Assembly: GCA_014377905.1 (NCBI GenBank)
Contig: JACMOQ010000539.1
Coordinates: 1-6,614, forward strand
DNA from: Acetobacteraceae bacterium
GTDB lineage: Bacteria > Pseudomonadota > Alphaproteobacteria > Acetobacterales > Acetobacteraceae
Length of the DNA stretch: 6,614 nt
Reading direction: 5' to 3'
Below, in pieces: positions 1-5,287 of this stretch; positions within the stretch are counted from its first letter, which is position 1; the number at the start of each line of letters is the position of its first letter. A program made the position numbers and the translations under genes. The notes beneath the pieces are model-generated. The model was given only the letters and a program-made list of their open reading frames with translations, was not told the DNA's origin and did not search any database.

Positions 1-1
1 G

Positions 2-52
2 AAGGTGTCCTGGGACAACGCCCAACGGTTTTTTGAACTGATTTGGCCGTGA
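2..52 (+). CDS. C-terminal tail of an amidohydrolase-like gene (5' end outside window)
   Basis: Reading frame 2 is open from the left edge to a TGA at 50-52 and encodes KVSWDNAQRFFELIWP. The pattern K-[IV]-x-x-[DE]-N-A-x-R-[FL]-[FY]-x-L is what many amidohydrolase-2 (metal-dependent TIM-barrel hydrolase) proteins end with, so this looks like the natural 3' end of such a gene. Only 16 residues are visible and no metal ligand is present, so substrate and pathway cannot be read. Its stop codon overlaps a possible GTG start of the following methyltransferase gene in a 4-base GTGA arrangement. It could instead be chance open frame at the window edge. Confidence 0.4.
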   Translation, partial: KVSWDNAQRFFELIWP

Positions 53-969
53 TCCCTACGGAGTCCGGCCCCGGTCGACCTCGACGGCTGATTCATTTCA
101 CTCCGTTGAGGTATCCCGGCGGTAAGGGTAAACTTGCTGCCTACGTCAAGCGTATCATTACCACGAACCGCATCTACGATGGCGAGTACATTGAGCCATT
201 CGCTGGTGGCGCCGCCATCGCAATGGAGCTGCTTTTCCACGAATACGTAGCACGGGTCCGTATCAACGATCTGTCTCGCCCAGTCTTTGCTTTTTGGCAC
301 TCCGTGTTGAACCAGACCGATGCCTTATGCCGCCTAATACGCGATACCCCCCGAACCGTAGAAGCTTGGGATTTACAAAAACTCGTCCTTGGAAATGATT
401 CTGCCCATGATTTGCTCGAAGTTGGGTTCGCTACATTTTTCCTGAATCGTACCAATCGTTCGGGTATATTGAACGGCGGCATAATCGGTGGACGGGACCA
501 GACAGGTCCATGGAAGATCGATGCACGTTACAATGCCGATGAACTCATCTTCCGTATCGAATCCATCGCACGCCTTAAGTCCCGGATTAGTCTGACGAGT
601 ATGGATGCGCTCGAATTCCTGACCGCCGGCTCCGCCAATTGGCCATCTAACGCCCTAATCTACTGTGATCCGCCTTATTATGTAAAGGGAAAAGACCTCT
701 ATTATCATTATTACAATCACGAAAATCACGAGCAGATAGCTACTTGTATCCGGGACAACCTTGCGAAGCATCGGTGGATCGTTTCGTACGACAACGTCCA
801 GCCCATCCGCGATATTTATAGTGGGTGTCAGCGCGTTATCTATGGCATCGGATATAGCGCTCGTGGTACTCGGCAAGGCTCCGAGGTAATGTTCTTCTCG
901 GAGAGCCTCGACGTCCCTCCGCTGATCGGCGCAGTCATGCCGATAGAACAGATTCCGCGACTCCTGTGA
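49..969 (+). CDS. D12-class (Dam-like) DNA adenine N6-methyltransferase, orphan
   Basis: Transfers a methyl group from S-adenosylmethionine to adenine N6 in a short DNA target; the target sequence cannot be read from the protein. Residues 17-27 carry the family's N-terminal SAM-binding signature FTPLRYPGGKG. Motif I (EPFAGGAAI) is near residues 49-57, an acidic motif II-like NDL is near 73-75, NRTNRSGILNGG is near 133-144, and the catalytic DPPYY is at 207-211. Its 306 residues are normal for a complete D12 enzyme. An in-frame stop at 34-36 limits the start to TTG 43 or GTG 49. I prefer GTG 49 because it makes a 4-base overlap with the preceding stop, although neither has a clear Shine-Dalgarno sequence. 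Codon use is much more A/T rich than in the neighbours (20 G/C of 60 at 661-720), which suggests horizontal acquisition. No restriction endonuclease is visible, but the left flank is cut off. Confidence 0.9.
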   Translation: MIPTESGPGRPRRLIHFTPLRYPGGKGKLAAYVKRIITTNRIYDGEYIEPFAGGAAIAMELLFHEYVARVRINDLSRPVFAFWHSVLNQTDALCRLIRDTPRTVEAWDLQKLVLGNDSAHDLLEVGFATFFLNRTNRSGILNGGIIGGRDQTGPWKIDARYNADELIFRIESIARLKSRISLTSMDALEFLTAGSANWPSNALIYCDPPYYVKGKDLYYHYYNHENHEQIATCIRDNLAKHRWIVSYDNVQPIRDIYSGCQRVIYGIGYSARGTRQGSEVMFFSESLDVPPLIGAVMPIEQIPRLL

Positions 970-995
970 TACCCAAGCCAACAGCAACAAATCAT

Positions 996-1034
996 CAAAA
1001 AATTCTTTTGGTTCTTTCGGTTCACAAAAAGAAC
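996..1034. terminator. A/T-rich hairpin region, possible bidirectional terminator
   Basis: GTTCTTT at 1011-1017 pairs perfectly with AAAGAAC at 1028-1034 across a 10-nt loop. A second small palindrome, CAAAA (996-1000) with TTTTG (1006-1010), lies beside it. The block sits between the methyltransferase stop and the 3' end of the minus-strand dioxygenase remnant, where a shared terminator is expected. The stem is G/C poor and there is no classic long U tract, so termination is an inference. From memory, similar GGTTCTTT/AAAGAAC blocks are common between genes in acetic-acid-bacteria genomes. Confidence 0.35.
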
Positions 1035-1044
1035 ACCTCCCCCC

Positions 1045-1236
1045 CTACATCGCCGTCCTAACCTGCCAGAGCTCCGGAAACAAAACCACATCCAGCATCC
1101 GCCGCAAATACGCCACCCCGGCCGTCCCCCCAGTCCCGGTCTTGAACCCAATAATCCGTTCCCCCGTCGTCACGTGCCGAAACCGCCATTGCCGGAATGC
1201 GTATTCGAAATCGACAGACCAGGATTTCATTGACAA
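1045..1236 (-). pseudogene. Tryptophan 2,3-dioxygenase, 3'-end remnant
   Basis: The translated minus strand gives about 60 residues that match the C-terminus of tryptophan 2,3-dioxygenase, the haem enzyme that opens tryptophan to N-formylkynurenine. Visible are FRQWRFRH, whose last His corresponds to the haem-ligand His (human H328), then RIIGFKTGTGGTAG with the substrate-contacting Thr of GTGG (human T342), and the usual ending MLDVVLFPELWQVRT before a TAG at 1045-1047. Intact enzymes are about 260-400 residues, so most of the protein is missing. Similarity fades upstream of about 1225 and the frame closes at a stop at 1252-1254 (TTA on the plus strand). The TTG at 1236 is only the first possible start in the leftover frame, not a real one. 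It abuts the higBA promoter. With the N-terminal helices gone it should be non-functional. Confidence 0.85.
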
Positions 1237-1258
1237 CCGTCGCCTGACGGTTTACACG
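1230..1258 (+). promoter_or_regulatory. higBA promoter, possibly giving a leaderless mRNA
   Basis: A perfect -35 hexamer TTGACA lies at 1230-1235. A weak -10 candidate, TACACG, lies 17 bp downstream at 1253-1258. Initiation about 6-7 nt after that -10 would fall on or next to the ATG at 1264. No Shine-Dalgarno sequence precedes this ATG, so a leaderless transcript is plausible. The -35 assignment is good, the -10 is weak, and the start site is inferred. Confidence 0.5.
1235..1252. promoter_or_regulatory. Inverted repeat, likely HigA operator
   Basis: AACCGTC (1235-1241) and GACGGTT (1246-1252) form a perfect 7-bp inverted repeat around a 4-bp centre. The repeat lies exactly between the -35 and -10 elements of the toxin-antitoxin promoter, where a bound dimer would block RNA polymerase. 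HigA antitoxins are HTH proteins that repress their own promoters through such palindromes. That this is the HigA site is inferred from position and symmetry. Confidence 0.6.
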
Positions 1259-1263
1259 GTGCC

Positions 1264-1542
1264 ATGATTTTACGATTTCGCCACAAAGGCCTCGAACGTC
1301 TTTTCTCTGATGGAAACACCAGCGGCGTCAACGCTCAACTGGCCACCAAGCTGCGCCGTATGTTGATCATGCTTGATCGCGGCAAAGACCCATCGGCGTT
1401 GAACCTGCCGGGCTATCGGCTGCATCCGCTCAAGGGCGGGCGAAGCGGCCAATGGGCAGCGACCGTATCGGGCAACTGGCGGCTCGTGTTTGAATTTGAA
1501 GGCGAGAACGCCACCAGCGTCGATCTCGTTGATTACCACTGA
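1264..1542 (+). CDS. higB: HigB-type toxin of the RelE/ParE superfamily
   Basis: This 92-residue protein matches the HigB-like killer-protein family. It opens with the FRHKGLERLF block and has a central LNLPGYRLHPLKGGRSGQW (about 43-61) followed by VSGNWRLVFEF. It ends in VDLVDYH, the usual family ending. Family members cleave mRNA on the translating ribosome and stop growth until neutralised by the HTH antitoxin made from the same transcript. Here the toxin gene comes first, the order typical of higBA and the reverse of most toxin-antitoxin operons. The start ATG at 1264 matches the family N-terminus and lacks an upstream Shine-Dalgarno. All conserved blocks appear intact, so I expect an active toxin, but activity cannot be shown from sequence. 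Confidence 0.93.
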   Translation: MILRFRHKGLERLFSDGNTSGVNAQLATKLRRMLIMLDRGKDPSALNLPGYRLHPLKGGRSGQWAATVSGNWRLVFEFEGENATSVDLVDYH

Positions 1543-1547
1543 AGGAG
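1542..1547 (+). promoter_or_regulatory. Strong ribosome binding site of higA overlapping the higB stop
   Basis: AAGGAG starts on the last base of the higB TGA and lies 9 nt before the ATG at 1557. This spacing favours 1557 over the second in-frame ATG at 1563. A strong site for the antitoxin beside no visible site for the toxin would bias synthesis toward antitoxin. Confidence 0.75.
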
Positions 1548-1556
1548 AGCAGGGCT

Positions 1557-1880
1557 ATGAACATGCACAATCCGCCGCACCCCGGCGAGATCATTCGGGA
1601 AGACTGCCTCGAACCGCTCAACCTCACGGTAACGGCGGCGGCGGCCTGGCTTGGCGTGTCCCGTCAATCGCTCTCGGAACTGCTCAACGGGCGCAACGGA
1701 CTATCGGCGGAAATGGCAATCCGTTTGGAAAAGGCCGGATGGAGCAACGCGGAAACCTGGTTGGGCGTCCAACTCGCCCACGATCTTTGGCGGGCAAAGC
1801 GCAACGCGGACGCGATCACCGTAAAGCCGTATCCGATGCATGATTTGTCAGAATCCCCGCCAAGTCTAACCCCGCCCTGA
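1557..1880 (+). CDS. higA: HigA-type antitoxin, XRE-family HTH protein
   Basis: This 107-residue protein begins NPPHPGEIIREDCLEPL, the classic HigA/VapI opening. It is followed by an XRE-type helix-turn-helix at about residues 24-60 (VTAAAAWLGVSRQSLSELLN with GRNGLSAEMAIRLEKA) and the conserved WLGVQLAHDLW near 68-78. It should bind and neutralise HigB and repress the shared promoter through the inverted repeat at 1235-1252. It starts 14 nt after higB, so the two are cotranscribed. Family similarity ends around KPYP (about residue 94). The last dozen residues are a Ser/Pro-rich tail whose DNA also reads, on the other strand, as part of the broken oxidase remnant. The native stop may therefore have been replaced by flanking sequence when the module inserted. 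Confidence 0.92.
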   Translation: MNMHNPPHPGEIIREDCLEPLNLTVTAAAAWLGVSRQSLSELLNGRNGLSAEMAIRLEKAGWSNAETWLGVQLAHDLWRAKRNADAITVKPYPMHDLSESPPSLTPP

Positions 1881-2031
1881 TCCGCCGTACCACCGCAATC
1901 TCAGCCGCCGTCCGCGATGACCTAAGATACGGCTTCTTCAACAACCCAACCCCCTACCCAGCCGAAATCGCGTCGCCAGTCTGTACGCAATCAGCACCGA
2001 CCACCACGCGTAGCGCATCCAAAAAATCCAT
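1867..2031 (-). pseudogene. FAD-linked oxidase (GlcD / D-lactate dehydrogenase-like), 5'-end remnant
   Basis: On the minus strand an ATG at 2031 has a well-placed GGAG (plus-strand CTCC at 2038-2041, spacing 6 nt). It starts MDFLDALRVVVGADCVQTGD, which resembles the N-termini of FAD-binding glycolate oxidase or D-lactate dehydrogenase proteins. Codon 26 is a TAG (1954-1956). In the same frame beyond it reads LKKPYLRSSRTAAEIAVVRRI, resembling the '(R)P.sTaEVaavVr' segment that opens the FAD-binding domain. The similarity stops where the higA 3' end begins. A gene start, an in-frame nonsense codon and loss of the remaining several hundred residues indicate a pseudogene. The match covers only about 50 residues recognised by eye, so the family call is tentative. 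The stretch has no other recognisable content. Confidence 0.45.
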
Positions 2032-2080
2032 GCCACACTCCATTACCAACGCGAGCCTATCGCGCCACGCCACCGCCGGG

Positions 2081-2085
2081 AAGGA
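2081..2085 (+). promoter_or_regulatory. Ribosome binding site deciding the serine hydrolase start
   Basis: AAGGA, in a purine-rich GGGAAGGAAG context, lies 7 nt before the ATG at 2093. The upstream in-frame ATG at 2030 has no such site and falls inside the divergent oxidase remnant, so 2093 is the better start. Confidence 0.65.
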
Positions 2086-2092
2086 AGCAATC

Positions 2093-3211
2093 ATGGGTCA
2101 ATTTCCGCTACCCACCACCGATCTCGCCGCCGTCAACATGCGCGGTGAGCAAATCGATCGCCTGGTGAAACTGATTGAGGCTCATATCGCCGAAGGCCGC
2201 TTCCCCGGCGGCCAGATCGCCATTGCCCGCCACGGCAAGCTCGCCTACGCGCGCAATTTCGGCCACGCCCGCGCCGGCGTGAAGGTGTCCGACACCACCC
2301 GCTTCCTGCTCTATTCCAACACCAAAGTCATCACCGCGGTCGCCACCTGGCTGCTTGCCGAGCGCGGTGCTTTTCGCTTCGTCGATAAGATGGCCGACCA
2401 CGTCCCCGACTTTGCCAGGAACGGCAAGCAGGACGTTACCATCATGCAAGTGATCACCCACCTCGCCGGCTTCCCCAGCGCGCAAGTTCCATTTGCTGCC
2501 TGGGAAGATCACGAAAAACTCCGCGCCGCCGTCTGCGATTTCAGCCTGGAATACACCCCCGGATCGCGGCTGCACTACCACGGTCAATCCGCCCATTGGA
2601 CGCTCGCGGTGCTAATCGAAGCCCTCACCGGCCAGGATTTCCGCACCTTCATCCGCGATGAAGTCCTGGTCCCGCTCGGCATCGCTGACGATGTCCATGT
2701 CGGCCTGCCCGATGCCCTGCATGGTGCCACGGCCGATATGCACGTGCCGGATGGCGACGGTGTCACGCTGCTGGCCGAACACAACTCCCCGGAATGGAAG
2801 CGTGCCGGATCGCCCGGCGCCGGCGGCTATGCCAGCGCGCGCGGCATGGCGGCATTGTATCAAATGATGCTGCAAGGCGGCGAACTCGGCGGCAAACGCC
2901 TGCTGTCGCCGCGCACCCTGCAATACGCCATCCGCAACTGGACCGGCGATATGGTCGATATGAACATGGGCATGCCGATGCATCGCGGCCTCGGCCCGCA
3001 TCTGCGCGGCACCACGCCGTCGATCCGCGGCCTGGGCAGCTTTGCCTCCCCTGGCACGTTCGGCCATGGCGGCGCGGGGATCGCCTATTGCTGGGGTGAT
3101 CCGGAATCTGGCGTGTCGTTCGCCTACCTCACCAATTGCCGCATCCCCGATCCGTGGCATTCGCGCCGATTGGATCTGGTGGCGAATTTCGTGCATTCGG
3201 CGATTTTGTAA
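2093..3211 (+). CDS. Serine hydrolase, beta-lactamase/class C (S12, EstB-like) family
   Basis: This 372-residue protein has the fold of class C beta-lactamases, penicillin-binding-protein-like enzymes and EstB esterases. The acyl-enzyme serine and its lysine are in SNTK at residues 75-78. The second motif Tyr is probably Y162 in HYHGQS, which lies where the Y-x-[NS] motif is expected. HGGAG at 325-329 takes the place of the KTG box. Conserved blocks around them include FPGGQIAIARHGKLAY and the GAGGYASARGMAALYQMML segment. The chosen start removes 21 unconserved residues and leaves no signal peptide, so a cytoplasmic esterase or peptidase is likelier than a periplasmic antibiotic-degrading enzyme. 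The substrate cannot be deduced. The gene stands alone, converging on the glycosyltransferase with a 25-bp gap that holds no strong terminator. GC is high (44 of 60 at 2221-2280), like the right half of the window. Confidence 0.88.
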   Translation: MGQFPLPTTDLAAVNMRGEQIDRLVKLIEAHIAEGRFPGGQIAIARHGKLAYARNFGHARAGVKVSDTTRFLLYSNTKVITAVATWLLAERGAFRFVDKMADHVPDFARNGKQDVTIMQVITHLAGFPSAQVPFAAWEDHEKLRAAVCDFSLEYTPGSRLHYHGQSAHWTLAVLIEALTGQDFRTFIRDEVLVPLGIADDVHVGLPDALHGATADMHVPDGDGVTLLAEHNSPEWKRAGSPGAGGYASARGMAALYQMMLQGGELGGKRLLSPRTLQYAIRNWTGDMVDMNMGMPMHRGLGPHLRGTTPSIRGLGSFASPGTFGHGGAGIAYCWGDPESGVSFAYLTNCRIPDPWHSRRLDLVANFVHSAIL

Positions 3212-3236
3212 CGCCTGTCAGCAACCCGTTAGGCGG

Positions 3237-4298
3237 CTAATGCCCGCCCAACGGCACCAGATGTGACAAAAACATCTCCGCGCACGCCCGCCAGCTGAAC
3301 CGTTCCGCATGGCGCCGCGCCGCTGCCCGATCTGCCCCAAGTGCTGCCAGCGCCGCAGCCCGCAAATCATCATCAACTGCCCCGATATTTCCATCGGCAT
3401 CGGCCAGCACATCCTTCGGCCCGGTTACGTTAAAGGCCGCAACCGGCGTGCCGCAGGCCAACGCCTCCAGGATCACCAGCCCGAACGTATCGGTCCGGCT
3501 CGGGAACACGAAAACATCAGCGCTCGCATAGGCCCGCGCCAGTTCGGCACCGTAACGTGGCCCGGCGAAACAGACTGCCGGATAGTCCCGCCGTAACGCG
3601 GCAAGCTGCGGCCCGCCACCAACCACTACCTTGCTGCCTGGCAGATCAAGGTCGAGGAACGCGCGGATGTTCTTTTCCACCGCCACCCGCCCAACATAGA
3701 TGAAAATCGGTCCCGGCAATCCCCAATCCTCACGCGGCTGGGGGCAAAACAGAGCGAGGTCAACCCCGCGTGACCAGGCGCGCAACGATTTGAACCCCCG
3801 TCCGGCAAGCTCACCACGCAAGCTCGCGGTCGCCACCATCATTCCCTGTCCGGCGCCATGGAAGCGGCGAAGAAACCCGTAGAACAATGCCGGCGGTAGC
3901 CCGGTCCGGGCATGCACGTATTCGGGAAACCTTGTGTGGAACGCGGTGGTAAACGCGCATCCGCGCTTGCGCGCCCATTTCCGTGCCGACAACCCCAACG
4001 GGCCTTCGGTGGCGATATGAAGTGCGTCCGGCGCATAATCCTCGATCAAGCGGCTGAGCTTGCGGCGCGGAAACAGCGACAGCCGGATATCGGGATAGGT
4101 CGGGCAGGGAATGGTGCAAAACCGGTCCGGCCCAACAATCTCCACATTATGCCCCAGCACGCGCAACTCTCGTGCCAACGTCTGCAAAGTGCGCACGACG
4201 CCGTTGACCTGCGGCTCCCAAGCATCCGAAATGATCAGGATGCGCGCCGGCCGAGGCCCAACCGCGAGCAGGCGGGCGCGAAAATCATCGGGGGCCAT
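3237..4298 (-). CDS. GT4 glycosyltransferase, Agt/MgtA-like diacylglycerol glycosyltransferase candidate
   Basis: A 353-residue GT-B fold, family 4 glycosyltransferase. The N-terminal acceptor domain opens with ILIISDAWEPQVNGVVRTL (about 20-38). The C-terminal nucleotide-sugar domain has YVGRVAVEKN (Glu at about 208) and PSRTDTFGLVILEALACG. In this motif the usual E-x7-E is D270-x7-E278, a substitution common in this subgroup. No signal peptide or membrane helix is evident; such enzymes act at the inner face of the cytoplasmic membrane. It begins 4 nt after the stop of the PlcP-like gene and is surely cotranscribed with it. PlcP-Agt pairs are known in alphaproteobacteria and marine heterotrophs, where Agt adds glucose or glucuronate to diacylglycerol under phosphate limitation. 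Automated annotation would likely say mannosyltransferase. The role here is inferred from context. A TTG at 4325 would add nine residues and overlap plcP; I prefer ATG 4298, though its Shine-Dalgarno is poor. Confidence 0.82.
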   Translation of the reverse strand: MAPDDFRARLLAVGPRPARILIISDAWEPQVNGVVRTLQTLARELRVLGHNVEIVGPDRFCTIPCPTYPDIRLSLFPRRKLSRLIEDYAPDALHIATEGPLGLSARKWARKRGCAFTTAFHTRFPEYVHARTGLPPALFYGFLRRFHGAGQGMMVATASLRGELAGRGFKSLRAWSRGVDLALFCPQPREDWGLPGPIFIYVGRVAVEKNIRAFLDLDLPGSKVVVGGGPQLAALRRDYPAVCFAGPRYGAELARAYASADVFVFPSRTDTFGLVILEALACGTPVAAFNVTGPKDVLADADGNIGAVDDDLRAAALAALGADRAAARRHAERFSWRACAEMFLSHLVPLGGH

Positions 4299-4302
4299 GC
4301 TG

Positions 4303-5130
4303 TCAGGCAGGTTGAACCGCCTCAACCTTGCGGGGCGCGAAGAACGACAGCCGGTTCATCGCCGCCCAGTCGATCAGTTCCAGCCGTCCATCGTGATGTT
4401 CAACCAGCGCGGTGCAGCTTTCCACCCAGTCGCCGTCGTTCAAGTAGAGCACCCCGTTTATCTCACGCATTTCGGCATGGTGGATATGCCCGCACACCAC
4501 GCCGTCAAAGCCGCGTCGGCGCGCTTCGCCAGCCAATGCGGCCTCGAACCGATCGATCGCCTTGACCGCTTCCTTGACCTGTCGCTTCGCCCACGCCGAT
4601 AGCGACCAGTAAGGATAGCCCAGCTTGCGACGCCCGAAATTGAACCACCGATTGACCACCAGCGCGCCGGTGTAGGCCCAGTCGCCGAGCAGTGCCAGGA
4701 ACTTGGCGTAGCGCACCACGCTGTCGAATTCATCGCCATGCATCACCAGCAGGCGGCGGCCATCGACCAAGCTGTGCACAGCGTCTTTGCGTAACTTAAT
4801 TCCCGCGATTTCCAGCCCCATCGGCAGCCAGGCGCGAAACATCTCGTCATGGTTGCCGGGGATGTAGGTCACTGCGGCGCCGTTGCGGGCATGCAGCAGG
4901 ATCAGGCGAATAACTTCGTCATGGGTTGCATCCCAGTACCAGGATTTCCGCAACCGCCAGCCATCGATAATGTCGCCGACCAGATACATCTGCTCGCACG
5001 AAACCCGGCGCAGGAAATCGGCCAGAAAATCGCTGCGGCAACCGCGCGTGCCAAGATGCAAATCTGAAATGAAAACCGAACGGTAACTCGGACCCGATGT
5101 TTGCTGGCCAATGGCGTGTGCATCGTTCAT
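4303..5130 (-). CDS. plcP: PlcP-like phospholipase C / calcineurin-type metallophosphoesterase (COG2908, often labelled UDP-2,3-diacylglucosamine diphosphatase)
   Basis: A 275-residue dimetal phosphoesterase with every expected ligand block: DLH at 23-25, GDIIDG at 52-57, GNHDE at 92-96, MHGDEFD at 130-136 and GHIHHA at 214-219. Segments such as LHLGTRGC, RKSWYW, FNFGRRKLGYPYWSLS and DGDWVESCTALVEH match the PlcP branch as I know it from Sinorhizobium (SMc00171) better than enterobacterial LpxH. LpxH is about 240 residues, and alphaproteobacteria usually use LpxI for lipid A. PlcP cleaves phosphatidylcholine or similar phospholipids to diacylglycerol and a phospho-headgroup in phosphate starvation. 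The immediately downstream glycosyltransferase would consume the diacylglycerol. The ATG at 5130 fits the family N-terminus but has no strong Shine-Dalgarno. A partial PHO-box-like repeat lies 37 nt upstream. Lipid A precursor hydrolysis remains the alternative. Confidence 0.85.
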   Translation of the reverse strand: MNDAHAIGQQTSGPSYRSVFISDLHLGTRGCRSDFLADFLRRVSCEQMYLVGDIIDGWRLRKSWYWDATHDEVIRLILLHARNGAAVTYIPGNHDEMFRAWLPMGLEIAGIKLRKDAVHSLVDGRRLLVMHGDEFDSVVRYAKFLALLGDWAYTGALVVNRWFNFGRRKLGYPYWSLSAWAKRQVKEAVKAIDRFEAALAGEARRRGFDGVVCGHIHHAEMREINGVLYLNDGDWVESCTALVEHHDGRLELIDWAAMNRLSFFAPRKVEAVQPA

Positions 5131-5166
5131 GACCGCAGCAGATACAACCCCACCCGCGTCGTGCCA

Positions 5167-5184
5167 GTGAAGATTACATGACGG
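5167..5184 (-). promoter_or_regulatory. Weak candidate PHO box upstream of plcP
   Basis: On the minus strand CCGTCAT (5178-5184) and TCTTCAC (5167-5173) are spaced with 11-bp periodicity around a 4-nt A/T-rich spacer, the layout of a PhoB site (CTGTCAT-N4-CTGTCAT). The first half matches 6 of 7 positions; the second keeps little beyond the TCA core. The position 37 nt before the plcP start is suitable. Matches of this quality occur by chance, so this is a hypothesis supported mainly by the known phosphate control of plcP. Confidence 0.25.
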
Positions 5185-5287
5185 TCAGGTCGCAAAAAAT
5201 ATCACGCGGATGACTGCGAACCGACATCGAATTGCAATCAAAGCGGCGCATCAAAGGTGTTTTCCGGGCGGCGAACCGAAGGCCATC

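Noticed and set aside
2..52. Amidohydrolase tail as ACMS decarboxylase, which would make it part of the kynurenine pathway.
   Set aside because: Sixteen residues cannot separate this family from other amidohydrolases; the idea rests only on the neighbouring dioxygenase remnant.
1222..1856. Imperfect inverted repeat flanking higBA: GGATTTCATTGACAA at 1222-1236 against TTGTCAGAATCC at 1845-1856.
   Set aside because: The match is short and gapped, the left copy is the -35 region and the right copy lies inside higA, so it is probably chance and not mobile-element ends.
2030..2092. N-terminal extension of the serine hydrolase from the ATG at 2030.
   Set aside because: The added 21 residues show no signal peptide or family similarity, and the ATG at 2093 has a well-placed AAGGA.
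2108..3196. Long open frames antisense to the serine hydrolase.
   Set aside because: They arise from high third-position GC opposite a well-supported gene, show Ala/Gly/Arg-rich composition and match no family I recognise.
3212..3235. CGCCT/AGGCG hairpin between the convergent serine hydrolase and glycosyltransferase genes.
   Set aside because: A 5-bp stem with a 14-nt loop and no U tract is too weak to call a terminator.
3912..4602. Long plus-strand open frames opposite the glycosyltransferase and phospholipase genes.
   Set aside because: Arg/Pro/Ala-rich shadows of conserved minus-strand genes, with no recognisable domain.
5210..5287. N-terminal extension of the lipid kinase from the ATG at 5210.
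   Set aside because: The family normally begins at the LIIFNPVAG strand, and only the ATG at 5288 has a Shine-Dalgarno-like sequence.
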